Source of the DNA: JBMYQA01 sp049600855
GTDB lineage: Bacteria > Bacteroidota > Bacteroidia > Cytophagales > Flammeovirgaceae
Length of the DNA: 9,182 bases
Direction: 5' to 3'
Assembly: GCA_049600855.1 (NCBI GenBank)
Contig: JBMYQA010000253.1
Location: forward strand, 1-9,182
Position 1 is the first letter of the stretch. The number at the start of each line of letters is the position of its first letter. The position numbers and the translations under genes are program-made. Under the pieces are notes generated by a model that did not search any database, was not told the origin of the DNA, and saw nothing but the letters and a program-made list of their open reading frames with translations. Below are positions 1 through 7,172 of the stretch, one piece after another.

Positions 1-1040
1 AGTCTACTTTTTTGGAAGTAGCGTATTTGTTGATTTATGGAGAATTACCTGAAGCAGCAACATTCGAAAAGTTTACTGCTCAAATCACCCAGCATACGCT
101 TGTACATGAGGATATGCGTAAAATCTTCGATGGTTTTCCTGCATCAGCTCACCCAATGGGCGTGCTATCTTCCTTAGTCTGTTCACTGACTGCATTTTAC
201 CCCGAATCATTAGATCCTACTCGTTCTCCTGCTGAGATTGACTTGACCATCATCCGCTTGTTGGCTAAAATGCCTACCATTGCTGCGTGGTCGTATAAAA
301 ACGAAATGGGGCATCCACTCAACTATCCAGATAATAGTTTAGACTATTGCTCGAATTTCTTGAAAATGATGTTTGCTTTGCCAACACAGCATTTCGAAAT
401 TGATCCAGTGGTGGCTAAAGCACTTGATGTGTTGTTAATCCTTCATGCAGATCATGAGCAAAACTGTTCGGCGGCAACCGTTCGGGTAGTAGGTTCTTCG
501 TTGGCTAGCTTGTACGCTTCTGTAGCTGCAGGAATCAATGCCCTTTGGGGAAGATTACATGGTGGCGCAAATCAAGCAGTAATTGAGATGCTTGAAAATA
601 TTAAAGCTGACGGTGGAGATGTTGATAAATACGTGAGAAAGGCTAAAGACAAGAATGATGAGTTTAGGCTAATGGGCTTTGGTCACCGTGTATACAAGAA
701 CTTTGACCCCCGTGCCCGAATCATCAAGAAAGCTTGTGATGAGGTATTGGAAAAATTAGGTGTCAATGATCCTACATTGGAAATTGCTAAAAAATTGGAA
801 GAAGCGGCATTGAATGACGATTATTTCCAATCAAGAGGACTTTATCCTAATGTAGATTTCTATTCAGGCATCATTTACCGTGCGATTGGTATCCCTACCG
901 ATATGTTTACGGTAATGTTCGCACTTGGCCGCTTACCAGGTTGGGTTGCTCAATGGAGAGAAATGCGTAAAGATGGACAGCCTATCGGACGACCTCGTCA
1001 GATTTACACTGGTTCTAACTACCGTCCTTATCCAAAATAA
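1..1040 (+). CDS. gltA: Citrate synthase (type II, hexameric family), 5' end outside the window
   Basis: Citrate synthase condenses acetyl-CoA with oxaloacetate to citrate, the entry step of the TCA cycle, in the cytoplasm. The frame is open from the left edge (first full codon at 3), so the start codon lies upstream and about 80 residues are missing compared with the 427-residue E. coli enzyme. All three catalytic residues are visible, counted from the TTG at 12: His183 in LWGRLHGGAN, His225 in GFGHRVYKNFDPRA and Asp282 in NVDFYSG. The family motif HADHEQN and the C-terminal stretch PTDMFTVMFALGRLPGWVAQ are also intact. It ends in TAA, followed by a hairpin. It is a housekeeping gene on the opposite strand to everything else here and probably has no functional link to the protease genes; it marks the edge of that locus. 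Confidence 0.97.
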   Translation, partial: STFLEVAYLLIYGELPEAATFEKFTAQITQHTLVHEDMRKIFDGFPASAHPMGVLSSLVCSLTAFYPESLDPTRSPAEIDLTIIRLLAKMPTIAAWSYKNEMGHPLNYPDNSLDYCSNFLKMMFALPTQHFEIDPVVAKALDVLLILHADHEQNCSAATVRVVGSSLASLYASVAAGINALWGRLHGGANQAVIEMLENIKADGGDVDKYVRKAKDKNDEFRLMGFGHRVYKNFDPRARIIKKACDEVLEKLGVNDPTLEIAKKLEEAALNDDYFQSRGLYPNVDFYSGIIYRAIGIPTDMFTVMFALGRLPGWVAQWREMRKDGQPIGRPRQIYTGSNYRPYPK

Positions 1041-1058
1041 GAAAATGGTATTTATGAT

Positions 1059-1090
1059 AAAAAATGCAGGCTGTGAAGTCTGCATTTTTT
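1059..1090. terminator. Bidirectional intrinsic terminator between gltA and the converging minus-strand genes
   Basis: An 11-bp perfect stem (AAAAAATGCAG at 1059-1069, CTGCATTTTTT at 1080-1090) encloses a 10-nt loop. The A run on one arm and the T run on the other give a U-rich 3' side in both directions, as expected for a terminator shared by converging genes. It starts 19 bp after the gltA stop and 3 bp beyond the stop of the minus-strand membrane protein, so it can end both transcripts. Confidence 0.85.
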
Positions 1091-1092
1091 GT

Positions 1093-1692
1093 TTAGGAAG
1101 ACTGAATGGCTTGCTCTACTTCTTTCACAAATAATCGAAGTTGTTGATGAAAGTTCCAAGCACTTTTATCTGCCATAAATTTGCCTTTATGTTCAGAGAA
1201 TAGCGGTTTTAAGTTGGCAGGTACGATGGGTTCTAATACCTCGAAATAGGCATCTAAATCGCCATTTTGCAGGTGATAGAGGGCCAATGCCGTGGGATCA
1301 TCGGAAGAAGGGTGTGGTAATGGGGCGTGCCCTTGTTTATGTTTCTTGTGTTCTGTCCAAAGGTAGCCTAAGTAAGCCACGATGAGGATGAGGGATAAAA
1401 TCAAAAACTCCGTAATGGCAAAAAGCCCGATGACACATTTTAGAAACAAGAAAAGGAAAAAGCATAAGAAATAGCCTAATGTGACACGTAAAACTTGAGG
1501 GGAAGGCGTTTTCAGTTTTCTTAAAGCAACTTGCGTGAGTAGATGTAGTAGGAGTAAGGGCGTAAATTTAAGTAGTTCGGGAATGTCAAATCCTCCAGAA
1601 AGGGCAAACAGAATGACGACTACAAATAAGGCACCATTGTATTGGAGCAATCGTTTATCGAGTAGTTGGCTAGTGATTACGGGAGGAGTCAT
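1093..1692 (-). CDS. Four-helix membrane protein with C-terminal effector-associated-type domain
   Basis: This 199-residue protein has four predicted membrane helices at about residues 19-35, 41-57, 70-91 and 93-112, which puts both ends in the cytoplasm. A basic linker (HKKHKQGH, 115-122) and a Pro/Ser stretch follow, then a soluble helical domain at about 135-197. That domain aligns without gaps to residues 10-68 of the CHAT protease encoded at 6291-7115, 25 of 59 positions identical, including LQN, YFE, VP..LKP, HKGKFM and NF.Q.L..F. In CHAT, caspase and STAND conflict systems such small N- or C-terminal helical domains act as adaptors (effector-associated domains) that pair proteins by like-with-like contact. 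The start ATG overlaps the stop of the upstream exported protein (ATGA), so the two are probably translationally coupled. It may be a membrane anchor or sensor for the CHAT protease, or a pore-type effector; sequence alone does not decide. I do not recognise the membrane part. Confidence 0.9.
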   Translation of the reverse strand: MTPPVITSQLLDKRLLQYNGALFVVVILFALSGGFDIPELLKFTPLLLLHLLTQVALRKLKTPSPQVLRVTLGYFLCFFLFLFLKCVIGLFAITEFLILSLILIVAYLGYLWTEHKKHKQGHAPLPHPSSDDPTALALYHLQNGDLDAYFEVLEPIVPANLKPLFSEHKGKFMADKSAWNFHQQLRLFVKEVEQAIQSS

Positions 1693-2615
1693 GATTTATC
1701 AAGCTTATTATATAAGAAGGTTCTCACTTTAAGTGCATACGCATCAATGTAATTCTGATAGCTCGATTTTCGTGCAATGTCCTTAAATGCCGAATCTCGT
1801 GGGGCAAGAAGAATACTCGTACCGTACTTCGCATTTACCTGAACCTTAAAGGCAATATTATCCGCTCCATTTTCTTCAAAACTCACCTTAATAAAAATGA
1901 GCTCAAAAAAGCGAATGCTGTCGTGAATCAGCTCTTTTTTTAAATTAGAGACTTTTAGGTACACTTTGGTGTCGTACGAGTCCAAGACATCAATCTTAGA
2001 TGAGGTAATCCAAGAGCCTTTATCCTTATAATAATTTTTTAGTACTGTAATAATGTGATTTCGCATGGCCTTTTTATCCTTACGATAATTGCCCTCAGTA
2101 GAGGGATAGACAATGGATTTAGGTAAATCAAATTCTTCAAATACCCAAGCTTTTGTTTTAATGAACTGATCTTCAATACTAAAGTTATAGTTTTTGTCAG
2201 GATCAACCCCTGCTTTCAATTGGTAAAGCCCATAGTTAGTGCTCTTAGATACGACTAATAAAGCTTGTTTAGCAGAAATCTCACATAAAAAAATAAACTT
2301 CTCAAAAATCACCTCTTCGAGCTGTTGATTGTATTTTTTTTCATAATCTTTATGAAGAATGCGCCAAGTGGTAATGCTGGCTGGTTCTAAAAAAAGAATA
2401 ACATAAGCAGTACCGGTTTTGTCTTTGCGAACTTCGATTTGAACATCTTTTACCTGCTCTCCTCCCCAAAGATTTAATAGTCTCAGGTAGTTCTTAATCG
2501 GTTCTACTTGTTGTTGAAAGAAGGTTTGATCTTGCGCAGTAAAAACTTCTTGAGCATGAATTGGTAACACCCAAGCCAAGAAGAACAGGCAGGTTGCTAA
2601 TCGTTTAAATGGCAT
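1689..2615 (-). CDS. Exported protein of unknown function, coupled to the membrane EAD protein
   Basis: This is a 308-residue protein with a clear Sec signal peptide: Lys-Arg near the start, a hydrophobic core (LATCLFFLAWVLPI) and probable cleavage at HA|Q after residue 21. The mature part is a mixed alpha/beta sequence rich in Lys, Phe and Tyr; I recognise no family, catalytic motif, TPR or lipobox. It sits 12 bp downstream of a TPR-caspase gene, and its TGA stop overlaps the ATG of the four-helix membrane protein in an ATGA arrangement. That packing points to one transcript and matched output with the membrane protein. A periplasmic partner, ligand-binding subunit or regulator of that protein, or a caspase substrate, would fit the context, but this is inference. 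The start at 2615 is supported because the signal peptide begins right behind it. Confidence 0.88.
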   Translation of the reverse strand: MPFKRLATCLFFLAWVLPIHAQEVFTAQDQTFFQQQVEPIKNYLRLLNLWGGEQVKDVQIEVRKDKTGTAYVILFLEPASITTWRILHKDYEKKYNQQLEEVIFEKFIFLCEISAKQALLVVSKSTNYGLYQLKAGVDPDKNYNFSIEDQFIKTKAWVFEEFDLPKSIVYPSTEGNYRKDKKAMRNHIITVLKNYYKDKGSWITSSKIDVLDSYDTKVYLKVSNLKKELIHDSIRFFELIFIKVSFEENGADNIAFKVQVNAKYGTSILLAPRDSAFKDIARKSSYQNYIDAYALKVRTFLYNKLDKS

Positions 2616-2627
2616 GTAAGGCTAATT

Positions 2628-4220
2628 TTAGTTCGTCGTAAAATAAAAATCATTGATTAAATCATCATTACTCCAAGAGCGTTGTTGACCTTGGGTACTT
2701 CGGAATAACTCCTTTTTTAGCTCACTGAACAGTCTTCGAATCTCTAAAGTATTATTATTTCGGAGAACTTTCAAAAAACTCATGACATAAGGACTATTTC
2801 TTCCTTTGCCATCTCGTGCTTTGGTACCTGGTGCAGCTGCATAAGAGATGAAGGTTCCTTGGCACATTTCATTAAAGTGATCTACATTATCAGCTGTTGG
2901 CAGGCTTGGAGTTGTAGAAGGTGGAAGTAAGCCTTCTTCAAAAGGTAAATCTCTAAACATGCCTTTCATTTTAGCCTTACTGCGGCAGGCATCAATCATG
3001 ACAATTTGGGTATGTGCCTCCGACAAATGATCGAGCAGGCGTTTATCTAAGTAACTTTTGTAAGGAATATCGGTAGCGCGATTTATGGAAAAGCCGATGG
3101 GAATGAGGTAGTTCGCATTATTGTGTTGCAAGCCGTGGCCCGAATAATACATCAAGGCAGTTACGTGGTAGCCTTGTGCTTTATAGCGATCAATTTTATC
3201 TGCAAAACTGGAGACAGCATTATCAATGCCCTGTAAATCAAGGTTTTTGAGCATGGTGCTTTCAAATCCATAATTTGTTAATTCCTTTTCAATATCTGTA
3301 GCATCATGAATCGGATTATTGAGTTTGGCTTCTCCTTTATAATTGGCGTTGCCGATGAGTAGAGCGAGCCGTACCGTTTGGGGAGCAGCATTTTGTTCTT
3401 CTAGTTTTTGCCGCGCCCCATCAATGTAATCATGTTCTGGATAATGGTTTGGATCTATGCTTTTCATACTTTCCCAATCGGCAATTGCTTTTTCATACTC
3501 TCCAAGTTTAAAATAACAGTATCCGCGTTGGTTGTACTTGTATTCGCAATCATTGTTACAATACTTGATGGAGAGACTGAAATCTTGAATCGCTTCTTGG
3601 TAATTACCAAGTTCTTTTTTAATATGTCCTCTATTATAATAGGTATCAGGGTCTGTAGGATTTAATTCAATAGTTTTGTTGTAATCTTGAATTGCTTCTT
3701 TATATTTTCCAAGCTTTCTTTTCGCAAATCCTCTGTTATGATAGGCATTTTCAAAGTTAGGACTTAACTGAATTGCTTTATCATAATCAAGAATCGCCTC
3801 TTTGTATTTTCCGAGCTTTCTTTTCGCAAACCCTCTGTTATGATAAGCGTTTGCATAGTTAGGATTTAACTGAATTGCTTTGTTGTAATCCAGAATCGCT
3901 TCTTTGTACCGTCCAAGTTTTCTTTTTGCAAACCCTCTATTATTATAAGCATTTGTATGATTAGGATTTAACTGAATAGCTTTATCGTAATCTAGAATTG
4001 CTTCTTTATACTGTCCAAGATCATCTTTCGCAAACCCTCTACTATGATATGCCTGATAGAGTGGATTATATCCCAATTCAATGGCTTTTGTATAACACCG
4101 CACTTTTTCTGTATAATCATCACTATGTTCACCTTTATCAAACCACTCTTGAGCCGTAGTTTGGGCGTGTAGATTAGGACTGATCAATAAAACTAATAAG
4201 AGTAAGTAGTGTAGCTTCAT
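2628..4220 (-). CDS. Exported TPR protein with C-terminal caspase-like (peptidase C14) domain, copy 1
   Basis: A signal peptide covers residues 1-19 (hydrophobic core LLLLVLLI, cleavage LHA|Q), so the protein is expected outside the inner membrane. TPR units fill about 22-275. Units at 57-90, 91-124, 125-158 and 159-192 are nearly identical, with core RGFAKRKLGKYKEAI. A Cys-x3-Cys loop (C221, C225) precedes the last TPR, which ends in the cap DWESMK..DP followed by YIDGARQKL. The caspase-like domain runs from about 284 to 527. It starts RLALLIGNANY, has the catalytic His362 in YYSGHG and Cys412 in MIDACR, then the family's APGTKA.DG.GRNSPYV and C-terminal RSWSNDDLINDFYF. Both catalytic residues are present, so an active cysteine protease of clan CD is expected; Asp410, two before the Cys, is typical of members that cut after basic residues. 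It lies 12 bp upstream of the exported unknown protein and is a paralogue of the next gene upstream. Confidence 0.95.
   Translation of the reverse strand: MKLHYLLLLVLLISPNLHAQTTAQEWFDKGEHSDDYTEKVRCYTKAIELGYNPLYQAYHSRGFAKDDLGQYKEAILDYDKAIQLNPNHTNAYNNRGFAKRKLGRYKEAILDYNKAIQLNPNYANAYHNRGFAKRKLGKYKEAILDYDKAIQLSPNFENAYHNRGFAKRKLGKYKEAIQDYNKTIELNPTDPDTYYNRGHIKKELGNYQEAIQDFSLSIKYCNNDCEYKYNQRGYCYFKLGEYEKAIADWESMKSIDPNHYPEHDYIDGARQKLEEQNAAPQTVRLALLIGNANYKGEAKLNNPIHDATDIEKELTNYGFESTMLKNLDLQGIDNAVSSFADKIDRYKAQGYHVTALMYYSGHGLQHNNANYLIPIGFSINRATDIPYKSYLDKRLLDHLSEAHTQIVMIDACRSKAKMKGMFRDLPFEEGLLPPSTTPSLPTADNVDHFNEMCQGTFISYAAAPGTKARDGKGRNSPYVMSFLKVLRNNNTLEIRRLFSELKKELFRSTQGQQRSWSNDDLINDFYFTTN
3645..4052 (-). 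repeat. Four tandem 102-bp TPR-encoding repeats
   Basis: Four consecutive 34-codon units lie at 3951-4052, 3849-3950, 3747-3848 and 3645-3746. They encode almost the same TPR, with the core pattern NRGFAKRKLGKYKEAIL. By hand alignment the two middle units match at about 85 of 102 bases, much closer than TPRs elsewhere in the window, which share only the consensus. This points to recent in-frame amplification, and unit number may vary between strains. Confidence 0.85.
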
Positions 4221-4263
4221 GATGCATTTATTCTTGTATGATATAAATATACGAACATGTTTT

Positions 4264-4296
4264 TACGTAAGGTACGCAAAAAGCCTGCCTTACGTA
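4264..4296. repeat. Inverted repeat between the two caspase genes; possible operator or mRNA hairpin
   Basis: Perfect 9-bp arms TACGTAAGG (4264-4272) and CCTTACGTA (4288-4296) are separated by 15 bp. It lies in the 90-bp gap between the two TPR-caspase genes. In the minus-strand sense the right arm is followed by an A run, not a T run, so it is not a standard terminator. A weak Bacteroidota-like -7 element (TATATTTA against TAnnTTTG, plus-strand 4244-4251) sits between it and the ATG at 4220, with no clear -33 TTG. The position would suit an operator for a promoter driving the three downstream genes, or an mRNA hairpin that sets relative expression. Confidence 0.5.
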
Positions 4297-4310
4297 GAAA
4301 ATATGGATGT

Positions 4311-6179
4311 TTAGCGTTCCATAAAATAAAAATTCCGAATGAGGTCGTCATTGCTCCACGAGCGCTGTTTGGCGTTCGTGCGCTCAAAAAGGTCATTTTT
4401 GACTTCGCGGAAGAGTTCGCGAATCTCAAGGTTTGGATTGGCTGCGAGTACTTTTAAGAAGCTTTTTACATACGGGCTGTTTCTTCCTGTTCCATCGAGT
4501 GCTTTGGTGCCTGGTGCTGCGGCAAAGGAAATGAATGTGCCTTGGCATAAGTTTTTAAAACGTTGTTCATTTACAGGTTGAGCGCTTGGTACGCGTGGCA
4601 CTAACAAGCCATCCGTAAACACAGGCAAATCTTTGAAAATGCCTCTTAAGTTGGGCGTATTTCGGCAGGCATCAATCAGCACAATTTGCGTGTGTGCATC
4701 TAATAGGTGATCAATGAGTCGTTCATCTGAATAGCTTTTGTATTTGATATCTATCGCATTGGTGATATTTGCTCCTATGGGAATTAGGTAGTTGGTATTG
4801 TTGTGTTGCAAACCATGACCAGAGAAATAGACTAATGCCGTTACATGAAAACCTTGTTCCTTGTACGCATTGATCTTCTTATTGAAGTTATTCACACTAA
4901 GCTCCAAACCTTTTAAGTCTAAATCCTGATACAAAGTGGTATCAAATTGATAGTTGGCGAGGGCAATGCCAATATCGGTAGCATCATTAATGGGGTTGTT
5001 TAATTTCGATCTTCCAGCATAGTTCGCATTGCCAATCAGTAATGCTAAGCGCTTTGTTTTGGGAGGTAAGCTCGCTCGATAGTTAGCTTCTGCAGCTGCA
5101 ATGTAATTGAATGCGGGTTGGTGAGTCGGTGAGGTGGTTTTCATGGTATCCCAAAGGGCTATAGCCTGTGCGTATTCACCCAATTTGAAATGGCTGTATC
5201 CTTTCAAATTGTACAATTCAGCATCATCAGGTTTTAATTGAATGGCCGTATCAAAATCCTGCTGCGCTGCTTCAAATTCTTGCATGTTCAAATGGCTATA
5301 CCCTCGATTGATGTATGCTTTTGCGTAATTGGGTAATTGTTGGATAGCGGAATCATAATCGCTAATCGCATCTTCATAAAATGCTAACTGAGCTTTAGCC
5401 CAACCCCGATGATTATAAGGGTGAGCCAATGGCTCGTAGCCTAAACGAATGGCATTGGTATAACTCTTGATTTTCTCTTTGAAGTCGTTGCTTGTTACTC
5501 CTTTAGTAAACCATTCTTGAGCAGATAACGGAGGATCAAGTAAGAACCCTGCTTTTAATTTTAGTTCGGCATCTTCCATGTAATTGTATTGTGGGGAATA
5601 GCTGGGTGCTAATGTTTTCATTTTTTTCCAATCAGCAATAGCCTGCTCGTAGTTTTCGAGTTTGTAATGGCTGTAACCCCGACTGTAATAATCTAAGTGG
5701 CAATTTCGTTGGCAAAATTTAATCGCTATATCAAAGTCAGCGAGCGCCTCTTTATACAGTTGTTTTAGGATAAACAATCGGCCGCGATTAAAATGGGTTT
5801 GCGCGTGGTTTGGGTCTAATTCGAGTGCTCTTCCATAATCGTTTAATGCTAACGTATTTTTATGGTAGCTGTTATAAGCGAGTCCTCTGGAATTGTAGAA
5901 ATCTGGATTTAACGAATCTAGTTCAATCGCTTTTGAATAATCTTCAATGGCGGCATCTAGCTCTCCATTTTTTCTTTGGGCAATTCCTCTTTGGTAATAG
6001 GCATCGGCTAGCGGCTCGTAAGCCAGCTGGATGGCTTTGCTAAAGGAGTTGATTTTATCGTTTAAGTCTGTAGCTTGCATGCCTTTGGTATACCACTTTT
6101 GGGCAGCATTTTGTGCTTGTAAAGGGAAATAGCAAATACAAACAAGGAATAGGATGATCGTATAGCGTGAATATATCAT
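4311..6179 (-). CDS. Exported protein with two TPR modules and C-terminal caspase-like (peptidase C14) domain, copy 2
   Basis: This 622-residue protein starts with a signal peptide (1-22; core IILFLVCICYFPL, cleavage QA|Q). Two copies of the locus-specific TPR module follow. Module 1 (about 25-208) opens with AQKWYTKG, carries Cys-x3-Cys (C156, C160) and ends DWKKMK.L.P followed by YMEDAELKL. Module 2 (about 219-367) opens with AQEWFTKG and ends LWDTMKTTSP; it lacks the cysteine pair. The caspase-like domain (about 377-619) has His455 in YFSGHG and Cys505 in LIDACR, so the catalytic pair is complete. Its C-terminal RSWSNDDLIRNFYF matches copy 1, and well over half of the domain is identical by eye. 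The two genes are tandem paralogues whose protease domains stayed similar while the TPR parts diverged, suggesting shared chemistry with different partners. Two Cys in the signal peptide do not form a lipobox. No canonical Shine-Dalgarno sequence is seen. Confidence 0.95.
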   Translation of the reverse strand: MIYSRYTIILFLVCICYFPLQAQNAAQKWYTKGMQATDLNDKINSFSKAIQLAYEPLADAYYQRGIAQRKNGELDAAIEDYSKAIELDSLNPDFYNSRGLAYNSYHKNTLALNDYGRALELDPNHAQTHFNRGRLFILKQLYKEALADFDIAIKFCQRNCHLDYYSRGYSHYKLENYEQAIADWKKMKTLAPSYSPQYNYMEDAELKLKAGFLLDPPLSAQEWFTKGVTSNDFKEKIKSYTNAIRLGYEPLAHPYNHRGWAKAQLAFYEDAISDYDSAIQQLPNYAKAYINRGYSHLNMQEFEAAQQDFDTAIQLKPDDAELYNLKGYSHFKLGEYAQAIALWDTMKTTSPTHQPAFNYIAAAEANYRASLPPKTKRLALLIGNANYAGRSKLNNPINDATDIGIALANYQFDTTLYQDLDLKGLELSVNNFNKKINAYKEQGFHVTALVYFSGHGLQHNNTNYLIPIGANITNAIDIKYKSYSDERLIDHLLDAHTQIVLIDACRNTPNLRGIFKDLPVFTDGLLVPRVPSAQPVNEQRFKNLCQGTFISFAAAPGTKALDGTGRNSPYVKSFLKVLAANPNLEIRELFREVKNDLFERTNAKQRSWSNDDLIRNFYFMER

Positions 6180-6290
6180 TCGTTCAGTAATTGCTTAGTT
6201 TATCAAAAAAAGTGCTTGCTTTGTGGTTTTTGGAATAATGTGTTAATGCTTTAAACGCTAAAGTGCTGTCGTGATTCGGTTACACGCTTT

Positions 6291-7115
6291 CTACCAATCC
6301 AACTTTTCTCCCCCTTTCCATACTTGGGGTAAATCAGTAGCATAGTCATGTTTCGTTTCCAATAAAATCATGGCATCATCAAAGCACTTTTGAAAATCTT
6401 TCCCTTCACTTAGGCCAATATAAATGCCTGAGGCAAAGTCAATGGCAGCACTTTCACCGATTTCATCGTTCATCCCAATGACATAGATATCAAGCTCAGA
6501 AACCACTTTGGCTTGCTCTTCTGAATAGCAAGAGTTGAGCAAGACCAACTTCACACTTTCTCGGTGTTGTCGAAATAGCCTACTCAATGCTCTAGTAGGC
6601 ATCAGTTGACTGGTATTTTGATGATTGCTAATCATGATCCCTTCTTGTTTACCATGCCCAGAGAAATGAACGATATTGGGCTGTTGATTCATGGCTATGA
6701 GCAGGTTTTCAATGGTTACGGCAAACTCTGGCCTCAGCAAGTCATAATGTTGATTCCTTCGTAATCGCTCGCTAATGATCCGAAACTCTTTATCATTTTG
6801 TAATACCGCACTATCATTTGGATTAGCCGCCAAAAACAAGATGGTTTGTTTTTCTGTTGATGGGGTAGGTGTAGGGTTTAAAATTGTGTGCTCTTCTTCA
6901 GGAGTTGGGCTTTCCAATTCCTTATTCACTTGTTTCGCAAAAGTCGTGAGCATTTGATAGAAGTTATGCGGATAATTTCCCGACATAAACTTTCCTTTAT
7001 GATCTTGATAAACAGGTTTCAGTGAATCTGGAACAACCTCGTCCATTGCTTCAAAGTAACCATCATACTTTGCGTTTTGAAGCTTCTTAAGTGCTTTCTC
7101 AATACTTGGGTTCAT
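6291..7115 (-). CDS. Cytoplasmic CHAT-family protease with N-terminal effector-associated-type domain
   Basis: There is no signal peptide, so this 274-residue protein should be cytoplasmic. Residues 1-68 form the small helical domain shared with the membrane protein at 1093-1692 (LQN, D.YFE, VP.SLKP, HKGKFM, NF.Q.L..F.K.V). A Pro/Thr/Glu-rich linker spans 69-89. The CHAT domain (about 90-274) begins ILFLAANPNDS, continues with L..D.EFRIISERLRR, and has the catalytic His154 in IVHFSGHG and Cys196 in LVLLNSCYSEEQA. The later motif VIGMNDEIGESAAIDFASG is the usual CHAT core end. CHAT proteases are clan CD cysteine peptidases, relatives of caspases and separase, often used as switch or executioner proteases in bacterial conflict and cell-death systems. 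At this size it is a minimal adaptor-protease with no sensor of its own, so activation must come from a partner through the N-terminal domain; the membrane protein is the obvious candidate. The ATG at 7115 is fixed by the shared domain starting directly behind it. Confidence 0.95.
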   Translation of the reverse strand: MNPSIEKALKKLQNAKYDGYFEAMDEVVPDSLKPVYQDHKGKFMSGNYPHNFYQMLTTFAKQVNKELESPTPEEEHTILNPTPTPSTEKQTILFLAANPNDSAVLQNDKEFRIISERLRRNQHYDLLRPEFAVTIENLLIAMNQQPNIVHFSGHGKQEGIMISNHQNTSQLMPTRALSRLFRQHRESVKLVLLNSCYSEEQAKVVSELDIYVIGMNDEIGESAAIDFASGIYIGLSEGKDFQKCFDDAMILLETKHDYATDLPQVWKGGEKLDW

Positions 7116-7136
7116 GAATAAATTACTTACCGTTGA

Positions 7137-7168
7137 TGTGAGAATAAAACTAAACGATTATTTTCACA
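7137..7168. repeat. Imperfect inverted repeat upstream of the EAD-CHAT gene
   Basis: Arms TGTGAGAATAA (7137-7147) and TTATTTTCACA (7158-7168) pair over 11 positions with one mismatch around a 10-nt spacer. The repeat fills most of the 57-bp gap between the TPR-only gene and the CHAT gene, 21 bp upstream of the CHAT start codon. There is no following T run on the minus strand, so an operator or mRNA hairpin is more likely than a terminator. At this A+T content it could also be chance. Confidence 0.4.
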
Positions 7169-7172
7169 AAAG

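Noticed and set aside
1689..1692. Frameshift joining the exported unknown protein and the membrane protein into one gene
   Set aside because: The ATGA overlap is a normal coupled start/stop, the first protein has its own signal peptide, and the second begins with membrane helices that do not continue the first protein's fold.
3645..4052. CRISPR-like array
   Set aside because: The 102-bp periodicity is coding, in frame, and encodes 34-residue TPRs; there are no short identical repeats with unique spacers.
4264..4296. Intrinsic terminator for the caspase copy 2 gene
   Set aside because: The stem is followed by A residues, not T, when read on the minus strand, so no U tract would form.
4257..4581. 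Plus-strand open frames across the caspase genes
   Set aside because: They run antisense to strongly supported proteases, have no recognisable product and are explained by codon structure on the other strand.
6111..6179. Lipoprotein signal in caspase copy 2
   Set aside because: Neither Cys in the signal peptide has a small residue before it as a lipobox needs, and a normal cleavage site follows at QA|Q.
6180..6290. Terminator or RNA gene in the 111-bp gap between the CHAT and caspase genes
   Set aside because: There is a 7-T run (minus strand) and a 5-bp dyad at 6249-6263, but the dyad is far from the T run and no convincing stem sits next to it.
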